Shown: one piece after another, positions 44,385-54,000 of the stretch
How positions within the stretch are numbered: position 1 is the first letter of the stretch
Layout of the letters: the number at the start of each line of letters is the position of its first letter
DNA from: Prorocentrum cordatum
Lineage: Eukaryota > Sar > Dinophyceae > Prorocentrales > Prorocentraceae
DNA: 64,000 nucleotides
Reading direction: 5' to 3'
Assembly: GCA_963575745.1 (NCBI GenBank)
Contig: CAUYUJ010002719.1
Span: 1-64,000 of the forward strand
Notes under the pieces: model-generated
What the model saw: only the letters and a program-made list of their open reading frames with translations
What the model was told of the DNA's origin: nothing
Databases searched by the model: none
Translations under genes and position numbers: made by a program

Positions 44385-45170
44385 GGCCCTCGGACGCGCC
44401 CGGCTCTGCAGGCGCTCGAGAGGAAGGGGCGAGACACCAGGGGAATCCAAGCCTGCGGGGGGGGGGGGCCTGATGGGGAACGAGGAGGGAGGAGAGGGGA
44501 ACCACGATCTCGTTCGGCGATCGGCTCGCGCTGCCAGCCGAGCAGCGAGCGCGAGTTTCAGTTTCAAGCCCCGAGCCTCTTGGTGGGAGGTCGAGCGGGA
44601 GTGCTCGGTCGATTTGGATCGGCTCTCGATGGATCGATGCTGGGCCCACTCCGAGTTGAGCCGCGTCGAGAAGAATCAGATTCCGGCGAATGCGGCGATT
44701 CACCTCGTCCGAGGGTCCAGGGGGCAGGCTCTTCGGGATAGCGTTGGCAAGCGTGCTCGATTGCGGTTTCTAGTTTCAGGTGTTCCCATTTTAGACTCCG
44801 CCGGCCCTGTTACGGCGGACCCCCCCCCGGAATGGCCAGCGACTGCCTGGCCGTCGAGGCCTGAGGCGGCCCGGGGGACTCGGACCCGTTCGCTGCATTC
44901 TCTCGATAGGATCTCATTCCGCCCCAGTTGACCCGAACGCTGGGCAAGATCTTAGCAAGGGGTGCTCGCTCCCGAAGTCGATCCGAAAAGCCGCGGGGAA
45001 GCCGTCAGCCGGCGGAGGAGCAGGGCCGCATGGCCCGAAGGAAGCGGACCCAGCTGTGGCTGAAGCGAAAGAGACGCACGTTGGCCCCCGAGCCCCCCCC
45101 CCCCCCCCCGCGCGCGCAAAGAACTCCGCGAACGAGGCTATCCCACTTCCCCGAGCATGGATCTCAGCAT
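44385..45170 (+). other. Element B, undeciphered stretch
   Basis: Open frames are present (for example 44473-44931) but none reads as a known pol part. G and C homopolymers occur near 44457, 44820 and 45093. Confidence 0.35.
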
Positions 45171-45174
45171 TGAT

Positions 45175-45560
45175 AGGGATCTATCTTCCGAAAGCGGACT
45201 GATGGCCGCCATCAAGACCATTCAGAGGGATCGATTTGAGGTGGTCGTCGTGAGCCCCGAGTGCAAGACTTCCCCTGCCCCGCGTCGGTCGGCCCGGTCG
45301 CGGGCGCCCCCGGGGCGCCGCGAGGAAGTCGAGCGGAATCGTATGGTTTTCTTGCGCTCTCGCGCCAGGGTCGCCACGGTCCAGGCTGCGAGCGGACGAG
45401 CTTCCATCCTAGAACATCCTCTGGGAGGGAGCTCTTGGGAGCTGGAGGCCGCGCGGCTTCTCGGCGAGCTTCCAGGGGCAATCGCGGGGGGCGCGACCAG
45501 CGTCATCGCGGATTTTCGGCGGGCGGCGAGCGACTCAACAAGAAACCCGCCCGATTTATC
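45175..45560 (+). pseudogene. Element B methyltransferase-like remnant
   Basis: The frame beginning 45157 gives DRFEVVVVSPECKTS and later ASILEHPLGGSSWELEAARL with LLGELPGA. These line up with LTWLCPPCRTFS and with FAFEHPLFASSWATKVV and SLPGV in element C. The catalytic-type PPC has become PEC in this copy. The presence of the same block at the same place in two diverged elements supports it as a family domain rather than chance. Confidence 0.5.
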
Positions 45561-45752
45561 AGCCATCGGCCGCCCTCGGTGGCCCACTTTCTCCAGAAGT
45601 GCCCCGGGGGCCACGGCCGTCGCCAGCTGGCCGGGGGGGCAGCTGCCCGAATGGCCCAGGTCTACCCTTTGACAGCGTGGTCACCCTCGGTGGACTCGCA
45701 GCGGCTGTCGAGTCCGAACCCCCGGGCCCGGCGACCGAAGCCGAGCTGGGCG

Positions 45753-45833
45753 AGGAAGAGGAGGCAGAGGAAGAAGAGGAGGGGGAGGAGGAGGAGGAGG
45801 AGGAGGAGGAGGAGGAGGAGGAGGAGGAGGAGG
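45753..45833. repeat. GAG/GGA microsatellite inside element B
   Basis: About 80 bases of GAG/GGA triplets, giving poly-Glu in the pol frame just before the integrase. Confidence 0.9.
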
Positions 45834-45879
45834 GCGGCCGCCCGGCAGGAGACGCGGAGACAGCAGGACGCTCAGGCAG

Positions 45880-46660
45880 TCGCGAAATCAAGAACCCAAT
45901 CCAGAAGGTACACGTCAACATGGGGCATCCGCCTCGGGACGCATTTCTTCGGTAACTCACCGTGGTCAGGGCTCGACCCGACATTCTGGGCCATGCGCGT
46001 CAAGCGGGGCGCCCCCGCGGCCTAGGAAAGCAGCCGCCCCCCCGCGCCTGCCACGTCAACCGCCCGGTACTTGCCGACCTCTTCTACCTGAGCGCGTTTG
46101 GTTCCCAGGCCCCAGTGCGCAATGCGCTAGATCACGGCGCGAGCTTTCAGCGGTGCTGCGCTTGGCCCTCTCGCAGCGGCATTTCGTCAGTCAGCGTTTG
46201 GGCGGCGCTCGAAAAGACTTGGATCCGGATTTCCGGGCCTCCCGAGGCCATGGTGACCGACGGGGGTCCGGAATTTCAGGGCGCCTTCGAGCGTGGATTT
46301 GCGTCGTCGATCCTCCGCCCGACCACCCCTGAAGTAGGCGATCTGATCCTGCGCGAGACGGTCTCGGCCAAGAACCAACGCTTCATCTTTCGGGAATCTC
46401 GCCGCGCCAGCTCGTTCGGCGAGAACCCCAGGCTTCCCTGGGCTCTGCTCAGCGACGAGGGCATGGGCGCTATCGGGGCGGAGGGCGCGCGGGCTGACGT
46501 CGACGGTCGCGGCGCGGCGGCCGGCAATTTCGCTCGCAAGCGTCGCGGCAGAGAGGAGGCCCTCAAGGCTTTAATGGCCGGCGAGGCCCAGTCTATAGAC
46601 TCCAGGAGGTTGCCCGGGGCCATCACCGCGTCGATCGGGCGTTTCTTCCGGGTCAGTTAG
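45880..46660 (+). pseudogene. Element B integrase
   Basis: KVHVNMGHPPRDAFLR (about 45907-45955) is the His pair of the integrase zinc finger and ends in a stop. The frame 45962-46660 continues with VLADLFYLSAFGSQAPVRNA, AMVTDGGPEFQGAFERGF and SSFGENPRLPWALLSDEGMG, matching VDLFYV, LLSDGGPEFEERFARGL and FGENPRLPHEILSDDHMG of element C. The first and second catalytic Asp positions can be recognised; the Glu region is rearranged. Not functional. Confidence 0.7.
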
Positions 46661-47640
46661 TTTTCGCCCGGCGCGAGGCCGTAGGACTGAAGACCCATTC
46701 GATCCAGAGCGATCGGTGGGTGGGCCCGGGGACGGTGGTTTGGCGCAGTGGGACCGCCGCCTGGGTGGCCATGCGCACCGAGCTGTGGAGGCGCAGCGTT
46801 GAACAGGTGCGCAAGGCGACCAGGGCCGAGACACCTGGAGCTGAGCTCATTGACAGTTCCGAGTTTCGCGAGCCGCAGGAGCAGGCACGCGGCCCCGGCC
46901 GCGAGGTCGGTACTTCGGACGTTGAGAGCGAGGGGGGCCCCCCGGAGGAGGCGCGGGACACTCCGCCAGAGCGTTTCGCTGGGGGGGGTCTGCCAGAACC
47001 GATACCGGGGCGAGCGCCAGAGGACTCTCGTGCGCCTGGCCCCGTGGAGAGTGAGTTGGCCGACCCATCTCGGCAGGTCTCGGCCACCGCGCCGGCTCGG
47101 CCATGCTCCGATCTCTCGCGCGCCTCGGGCTCCGACGTCAGCGGGCGCGACGGCGAACCCCACGGGCCCTGCCCAGCGGCCCCCTCGGCGGCGGCGGATT
47201 ATCGAAGGCGTTCCCGCTCGCTCGCCCGCCCCCTTGCCCCTGCCCCCGACCCATGGGGGGCCCCGCCCTAGGGCCCCCCGATGCCCCCCGCGGTTTCGGA
47301 CGCGGCTCCCTTGCCCGGGCAGGAGGACTCGGGCCGCCTCAGGACGCCTCGAAAGCCCACCCCCACCGACGAGGAGCCCCCCTCGTTTCGGCGACGAGGT
47401 CCGAGCCCCACCCGAGAGCAGCCGCCGCATGGGGGCACGAGCCGCCCCGTGGAGAGGGCCCCCCGTCTCCGCGCCAAGAGTTTCTCGACCTCGAGGGCTC
47501 TGCGAGGCGGGGGTGCGGCCGATCTCCCGCGGAGGAGCTGGCGGATGCGTCGGCGCCCGAGCGCGTCGGGCGGCGGGGGCGGGGTTCTGGCGGAGGGAGG
47601 GAACAGGCAACCGTGTCTCCAAGTCAGGTGTTTCAGACGG
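46661..47640 (+). pseudogene. Element B integrase C-terminus and Pro-rich linker
   Basis: The frame 46720-47271 starts GPGTVVWRSGTAAWVAMRTE then LWRRSVEQVRKAT, matching GPGVVVLAERGTVWVAVRAR and LWKCSPEQVRHAS of element C, the SH3-like integrase tail. A Pro/Arg-rich linker in shifting frames follows to the RT. Confidence 0.55.
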
Positions 47641-47699
47641 AGGAGCCAGTCAGTGGTCTAGATTGCCACCTCAGCTTCGGTCCGCGAATTCAGGAAGAA

Positions 47700-48600
47700 G
47701 AAGGCTTTACCAGCGATGAGGACCAAGACCGAGCCACGTGGGACGAGCTGTTCGGCAGTGTCGAATTCTGGAGCGACGGGGCTTGGATCGCCTGGTCGGC
47801 CAGCGGAGGCTCCGGGGGCGGCGGAAGCAAGCGCGGACAGGAGACAGTCTGGGGCAAACTGGCTGTTCCAGTCCGAGCGCGATCAGTTTCGAGGCTCCGA
47901 TTCGGAGGAAGTGGCAGGCCATTCTGGACTCGAGGGCGGTCAAGGTGCTTCCCCCGGGGTTGGCGAACCCCGCCCGCCGACGCTCGCCGTCGCGCATTCA
48001 GTTTTCCAGAATGGTCCGCCGCTGGAAACCTCAGGAGGGAGTTGGCGCTCAGCCAATCCCGAGGTCTCGATGGTGCGCCAGGGGGCGCGGCGACCCTGAC
48101 GCCGAGAGTCTGGCCGCGCGCGCCCCCACCCCCCCAAGAAGAGTCGATCAGAGTCACTCTGCAGGTTATCACCGGCAAACGGTCAAAGCTATTCTTCGCA
48201 GATGCGAAGAGCGCCTTCTGCTGGGCGGGCCCGCTCAGGAAGCCCGCGGGCAGGGTGCACTGCAAGCCCCGCGACGGGCTGAACCTGCCGCGAGGAAGTT
48301 GCATCGAAGTAGTCGCCCCTGTCCACGGACTCAACGACGCGCCCATTCGATGGCGCGAGACGCTCGCGGCTCACATGCATTCCCTCGGTTTTCGTCGCCG
48401 TCTGCCGGGGCCTTGCATCCAGCGAAAGTATGGACCCGACGGGGCCCTGCGAGCTCTGGTCGCCATTGAGGTGGATGACCTGATTATAGGGTGTGAGCCG
48501 GCTTGCGAGTCGGAGATGAAGGAAATTCTTTCGTGCCAGGTTCAGTTTTGGCAAGTGGCAAGAAAGGTGGGCCGATTGCGCCGGCAGACGCATTCGGCAG
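47700..48600 (+). pseudogene. Element B reverse transcriptase
   Basis: Two frames are needed. One (within 47738-48469) has FSRMVRRWKPQEGVG then RSRWCARGRGDPDAES, the N-terminal RT motifs. The frame 47103-48695 has LFFADAKSAFCWAGPL with the first catalytic Asp, HGLNDAPIRWRETLAAHM and LVAIEVDDLIIGCEPA with the VDD pair (about 48463-48500). The catalytic residues survive but the frames do not connect. Confidence 0.7.
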
Positions 48601-48615
48601 CTCCCGGACGGCAGG

Positions 48616-49560
48616 ATGACAATGGACCAGGAGAAATACATCCTCGAGCAGGTGCAACCAATCAAGGTGCCCTGGGACCGTGCGACCTGTCTTGATGAGT
48701 TTCTGACCCCGCAGGAACTGCGAGACTATCAAGGGATCGTCGCCGTGTTTCAGTGGACTGCGCGGCAGCCGCCCAGGGAGGTTTCAGGCTCAGCCTCTCT
48801 TCTGTTTCGGAGTGCCCCCGCGTTCGTGTCGAGAGTTTGCCGCTGGCCAACAATGGCCGCTCGTTGCTTGAGAAGCTCCGCCAAGGTGCGCCCTACTATT
48901 TGGCATCTCGATTTGTCCGCGGTCACCAAAGCGACCTGCTCCGACGCTGGAGACCCTGGGCCCGCCAAGAAAAACGGGGCCCAGGGTGGCTGGATCGCCA
49001 TGATGGGGGAACCCCAGGTGCGTGATAACCGTCGGGGTCGCATGTCAATTCTGGCGCGTCGCATCCAGCGTCTCACGCGGGTCGCGCCCTCGACTCTGGC
49101 AGGTGAAACCGTTGGCATGTCGCGTGCTCTCGCTGAAGCGCTTTCGGGACATCGTGTTCAATGGTGAACGCGGCCCCGACTGCCGGCGAGAAGACGCGCC
49201 GTTTGCTGTGTCCCTCCCGGAGCGCTGCGAGATTTACAATCACACGGCCGCGCAGGGGGCGTCGGCGGTGGACGCCAAGTCTCTCTTCGACACCCTGTCT
49301 AAGAACATTGGGGGGGGTGAAGGCGGACCGTCGGAATGCCATGGAAATGTCCATGGCGCGGGACACCATGTCCCAGGAAGGCGGCGTCATTCGGTTGATA
49401 CCTTATTGCCAAATGCCAGCGGACTGCCTCACCCATCTGGGCCCCCAGAAAACTAACAAAGCCTTGACGGACTTGCTTGCGCGAGGCTCGGTCATTCTGA
49501 ACGGCACGTTCGACGAGCGGTCTCTCAAGCTGGCGATGACCTCCCACAGTCGACTGGCGT
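48616..49560 (+). pseudogene. Element B RNase H region
   Basis: MTMDQEKYILEQVQPIKV (48616) matches IDQEKYILEEVRPV in C. Later parts are in shifting frames: QGGWIAMMGEPQVRD and STLAGETVGMSRALAEAL (the RNase H Glu, about 49093-49140), AVDAKSLFDTLSKNIGG (about 49268) and YCQMPADCLTHLGPQKTN (about 49410), the terminal motif. Frameshifts make it inactive. Confidence 0.65.
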
Positions 49561-49998
49561 CCCGGAAAGCCCCAGAGGAGGAGGAGAAGAGCGCGAGGAG
49601 GATTGAGGAAGGAGGCGGCGAGGAGAAGTTTCCCAGGGACGCAATGACCAATGGCGCAGGGAGGGCCCCGGTTCGGTCAGATTCCGGAGACGAGTCGCTG
49701 CATCTCGACCAGTTCAGAAGCCCCCCTCGGCCCACCGTTGGGAGAGAGCGGGCAGGCGTTTCAGGACCAGGCCCTCGCGAGAAAGCCAGATCGCCCTACT
49801 CACGAGGTCGTCGCGGCCAAGAGGGAGGGCCGCCGGCCCGCGGGACCGTGCAGCCGCCCCGGGTGACTCAGGGTCTTCAGATCGCCCGATCGAGATCGAG
49901 ATCGGCCGAGTACTCAGACATCTTGTTTCGAATTCCTCCGCAAGGCTTGGACGGTTGTCCCTGTGCAAGAGGAGCTCATAGGGCGCTAGATTTTGGGG
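49561..49998 (+). other. Element B 3' untranslated region
   Basis: Charged low-complexity frames without domains, ending in TTTTGGGG (49991-49998) directly before the 3' LTR, the probable polypurine-tract position. Confidence 0.5.
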
Positions 49999-50197
49999 TG
50001 TTGTCGCCCGATTCCTTTACTCCCACCGTATGAGTCTCCATGGCTGCTGCATGTGGTGTATTTACCGCCGCCGCTGTGGTACATGCGCGCGCGTGCATCT
50101 GCCGTAAAACGTGCTGCGCCCCTGCCCTCCGCATCTCGCGCACCCCAGCTCCCATCGTAACGACCGATTTTTCTCTGATTTTGACGTGCTGCGAACA
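49999..50197 (+). repeat. Element B 3' LTR
   Basis: 199 bp, begins TGTTGTCGC and ends GAACA, collinear with 40707-40908 but clearly diverged. Confidence 0.75.
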
Positions 50198-50485
50198 TCC
50201 CCGGCGCAGTTAACTCGAGCCCACAGAGCAGTTCAATCGAGTTTCTTTAAGCAGTTTGATCGAGCCCCTCGTGGAGCAGTTAATTCGAGCCCCCAGAGCA
50301 GCCCAGAGCAATTCATCAAGCCTCCGTAAGAGCAGTTAAATCGAGCCTCCTTTGAACAGTGAAGTCGAAGCCCCGGGGCAGCCCAAACCACTTAAATCAG
50401 GATTTCTTGGAGCAGTTACATCGGATCCCCCACGGACCAATTACATCGAATCCTTGCGGGCAGTTAAATCGAACCTCTGTCATCA
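50198..50485. repeat. Satellite array, right part
   Basis: The same alternating satellite resumes after element B (CAGTTAACTCGAGCCC, GAGCAGTTAAATCGAGCC) and ends near 50485. Confidence 0.75.
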
Positions 50486-50672
50486 CGCGTTTCCACTACC
50501 ATCGTCATCGCGCATCGTCGCCAAGTCGTGAGCGCATTGCCGGCATCGTCACAATCAATCATCGCAGGTGTCATCAGTCGGTTCTTCCCCCCAAGCCTCT
50601 TTATCACCCGAAGGGTTTCCAACCGGGAAGAAGGGGGGTGAAAGAGGAACCTCGCTAAGCCTTAAGCCACCT
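50486..50672. other. Spacer between satellite and element C
   Basis: No gene. The first ~40 bases (ACCTCTGTCATCACGCG, then CCACTACC) weakly resemble the start of the element B LTR, perhaps a fragment of another copy. It ends ACCT, repeated just after element C. Confidence 0.4.
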
Positions 50673-50741
50673 TGTGACAGGCTTCCTGATTTCGGTATTA
50701 TAGGTTTAGCTTGATGATCTTTTCTGTTGATCATGTTGTAA

Positions 50742-50763
50742 GAACGAGTTTGGGAACTCGTTC
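50742..50763 (+). other. Perfect 9-bp hairpin in the element C LTR
   Basis: GAACGAGTT, loop TGGG, AACTCGTTC. The same hairpin is in the 3' LTR at 60662-60683. It could act in RNA as a polyadenylation, packaging or processing structure; that role is inference. Confidence 0.7.
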
Positions 50764-50801
50764 GTTTCAGATGCAGCGGTCAGCCAGAGAGGACAGTACT
50801 G

Positions 50802-50823
50802 TCGTTTGCCGATTTGGCTCAAG
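50802..50823 (+). promoter_or_regulatory. DinoSL-like sequence in the element C 5' LTR
   Basis: An ungapped 22-base comparison with the dinoflagellate spliced leader matches at 17 positions, with a perfect 3' run TTTGGCTCAAG and a GCC earlier. The 3' LTR carries the same at 60722-60743. The leader is normally added to mRNA 5' ends by trans-splicing. Confidence 0.6.
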
Positions 50824-50858
50824 GCAAAAGCATCCGCTCATCTCGCTGCTGCCACAGT

Positions 50859-50870
50859 TGGTAGCGGAGC
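50859..50870 (+). other. Element C primer binding site
   Basis: TGGTAGCGGAGC, two bases after the LTR, complementary to a tRNA 3' end GCTCCGCTACCA; the initiator tRNA-Met design typical of copia elements. Confidence 0.85.
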
Positions 50871-50881
50871 GGTGGTCAGCC

Positions 50882-50914
50882 ATGGCCGGCAGGGGTGGAC
50901 CCAGGCGCCGCTAG
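50882..50914 (+). CDS. Upstream ORF in the element C leader, 10 codons
   Basis: The first ATG after the LTR (context GCCATGG) opens MAGRGGPRRR followed by TAG, 87 bases before the main ATG at 51002. If translated it would limit initiation at gag-pol. No direct evidence for use. Confidence 0.3.
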   Translation: MAGRGGPRRR

Positions 50915-51001
50915 GGCGGTGGCGCCGGGACCGCTCGAGAGGCCAGGCGACTGCCGCTCCACCGAGGACGTGCAGTGCGTGGATCCACGGCGGGCGTGAG
51001 C

Positions 51002-54000
51002 ATGCCGGCAGACGACAACGACGGTGTCTACGCGACGATGGGCAGCACCGAGCAGCTACCGCCGACCCCGGCGGCCGCAGCTGGTCAGCCCGCGGGGTCA
51101 GGAGGACCCGCTGTCGAGCAGGGGGACCAGTTTCGCGCGCAGCTGCGCGACCTGGTCAGAGAGGTAGCGGGGGACACTATCGGCAACGCAGCAGGCTCGA
51201 CAGACACGAGACCGCGTGGACAACCAGAGGAGAAGGACCCGTGGGAGGACACGGACCCCTGGAAGCGCGACAAGGACGGCTCAGATCAATGGAAGGATCA
51301 GAGCTGGCAGCAGCGAGAATGGCGATCGCGTGACCAGGGATGGCCCGGCCAGGAGTGGCAAGGCCAGGAGTGGTCGTCCAGCCAGTGGTCCAAGGGCGAC
51401 TTCTCCGATCCTCCCTCTTGGCCCGGTTGGGCCCACTACAGACTATGGAAGAAGTCCATCCTGCGCTGGAACCAGGGCACGGATGTCCAGGTATGGCGGC
51501 GCTACGAGAAGCTGATGAAGGGGTTCGACTGGGCCATGCAGGCGAAGTTCGAGGACCTCAGCGACGACGTGATTACTGGCGGGCAGTGGCTGAATGCAGT
51601 TCTGCGCCGCATGGACGCCATGGCGGGTGAACGTGAGGGAGACGACCTCAGGCGAGCAGGAAGGCGGGCACTCTTCGAGTGCACGCGAGAGTCCAAGGAG
51701 ACGCTGACGCAGTTTGTCATCAGACGTGACCAGCAGCTCGCCGAGGCAGAGACCCATGACATCTGGATGTCTACTAAGCTGAAAGGCTTTCTGCTGGAAG
51801 AAGGTGCTGGCTTGTCAGCACAAGGCCAGCAGAATCTGAGGACGCTCACTCGCGGCAGTCTCGACTACGACCAAGTGTCGTGGGCCTTGAGACAGCTAGA
51901 TTACGGAAGCGGCGAGAGGCTGCTTCCAGGTAGGACGAGCTCGCATCCAGTCCTCGCCGCAGAAGTCGGCCGAGACAGCGCGGGCGGACAGACTCTCTCC
52001 CCTCCTCCCTCGTCCTACCCCCAGCAGTCGTTTCCGACGGCCAACCCCGGAGTGGACGAGGCAGGAGACGACTCCTACTACGATGAAGATGTCGAGGAGG
52101 GAGACGACGACTCCGACGATCTGTCGGAGGGCGACGTCCAAGCCATTTTGGCGGAGATCGACGACCTAGACATCTCCGAGGGCGAGGCCGAGGAGGTATA
52201 CATGCAGATGGAGAGACAGGTCAAGCGCACCTGGAAGCAGAACAAGGACCTGAAGCGGGCGGCCAAGCAGGACCGCGAGTACTACGGCGCTCGTCCCCGC
52301 AGCGGTGCCGGCAAGGGCCGCAGTCGCGGCAAGGGTCGAGATGCTCGGCCGGGTCGCGGCGGAGGACGACGTGAGCCAGAAGATCGAGGAGCAAGGTCCG
52401 GTGATGCACACCGCAAGAAGCTCATGAAGATAACGAAGTGCCACAACTGCAAGGAGAAAGGTCACTGGCATCGTGAGTGTCCTCACCCTCCGCGAGACCG
52501 GAAGGAGGCCTCAGCAAGCCGGGGCCTAGCGGGCTACACGTTCGACGGCTGCACCGACTACCCGGTGATCTCGCGCGACGAGCTGCAGGTTCTGCAGCGG
52601 GTGCAGGCCGAGGTCAGGACTACGGACGTTTTCCTGAACGCCGCAGTGACGCAGGGGCTGGTCGACCCAGGAGCAGGTAGTGACATTGTCGGCCTACCCT
52701 CCCTCAACCGCGAGGCCGAGGCACTGGCCAAGCAGGGGCTATGCTACGTGGAAGTACCGAGGAAGTTCAAGGCGCCCAAGAAGGCACGCGGCATCGGTGG
52801 CGAGGCGCGAGTGATTGGCACTGTGCTGTACCCACTATGTCTCGGCGGGGTCCTCGGGATCGTCGAGACGACCGTCCTGAACGAGGACGTGCCGCACATT
52901 TTGAGCGTCAACCTGCTAGACTTCCTGGGGTGTACCCTCGACCTGCCCAGGAACATACTGTCGTCTAGCAAGTTGAGGCGCGACATTTCTTTACAGAAGC
53001 TCAGTTCAGGACACCGCATGGCAGATATCGTCTGTGCGGTGTCAGGCTCTCTCCTGGCGCCGACGAGTGCGCTAGAGAAGTATCCTTTCCTGACAGCTAC
53101 TTCCTTTCAGCTGTCAGCGGGCGAGCGAGCGCCCATCATGGACGAGACTGGCGACCTCAGCAGGTACATCATCACATCGGTCTTCATCATCGTTTCAGGT
53201 CCCAGGCGACCCGACGGAGCGGTCCCAGAGCAATTCGGAGTACAAGGGCACGGAGTTCTAGACATTGTGCCGCGGGCTCAGACGGTCCGCTCATCATCAG
53301 TAGTTGCCTCAGGATCCCGAGTGAATGCTAAGGCGGTGCAGACGGACCCGACGACAGTGGAGACCGTTCGAGCCAGGAGTAGGAGCCGGGCCTCAGGGCC
53401 TTGGGAGACTCTGGGAAAGAAGGTGTCACGAAACCTGTGTCGGGCGTTCGAGCATGGAGCTAAGGACCTCGTGGTTAACGCTACGAGGGTGTGGTGCCTG
53501 ATGGCCAGAACGCTCATGGTTCTATCCGTAGCCATCGGCTCGAGCTGCAGCTATCAGCGACGCTTTCAACAGCGCTACTCTCAGCATTCGCAATTTGTCT
53601 TTCATATCCATGCAGGGAGTCATGTCAGGGCTTCGTTCGGCAGTCATCGTCGGGTTGATGGCAACAGTCCAGGCGGGCCCGAAGAGGGCCACCACCGGCA
53701 AGGCAGCCCAAGCGACCGAGGAGTTCCTGGCACGCCGGAATGCAGAGTCCGACGCATCCTCAGAGTCGTTCGACCAGGCCACTGCAAGCCTCGACGAGGC
53801 CGACGATGCCATGCCCCAGGCGATGCCCGGGACGTCGAGTGGCCAGCAGCTGGAGCCGCCTCCTCCCGCGGACTCAGCAGGTTCGAGTGCGGCGGCTGCA
53901 CAGGTGCTTCTGGCGGGGCCGTTCCAGGGGATGCACAACCCGGGCGGGAATGTCATTCAGTACGATCACGCGGCCTTCGGCGTAGGACAAGCCGAGGCCC

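Larger units (their letters stand above)
40707..50197 (+). mobile_element. Element B: degenerate Ty1/copia retrotransposon (~9.5 kb)
   Basis: Diverged direct repeats of 202 and 199 bp both begin TGTTGTCGC and end in CA. A copia-type primer binding site follows the left one and TTTTGGGG precedes the right one. Inside are remnants of gag, protease, a zinc ribbon, a methyltransferase-like segment, integrase, RT and RNase H in the same order as element C, in many frames. Sequence on both outer sides is the satellite. No clear 5-bp target duplication is left. Confidence 0.8.
50673..50856 (+). repeat. Element C 5' LTR
   Basis: 184 bp. It holds TATTATA (about 50696), a 6-bp stem hairpin ATGATC/GATCAT (50714-50734), a 9-bp stem hairpin (50742-50763) and a DinoSL-like stretch (50802-50823). 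Confidence 0.95.

Noticed and set aside
45599-45955. Poly-Glu acidic protein
   Set aside because: It is the GAG microsatellite read inside the decayed pol of element B.
50486-50530. Fragment of another element B LTR
   Set aside because: Resemblance to the LTR start is limited to about 25 bases with many mismatches.
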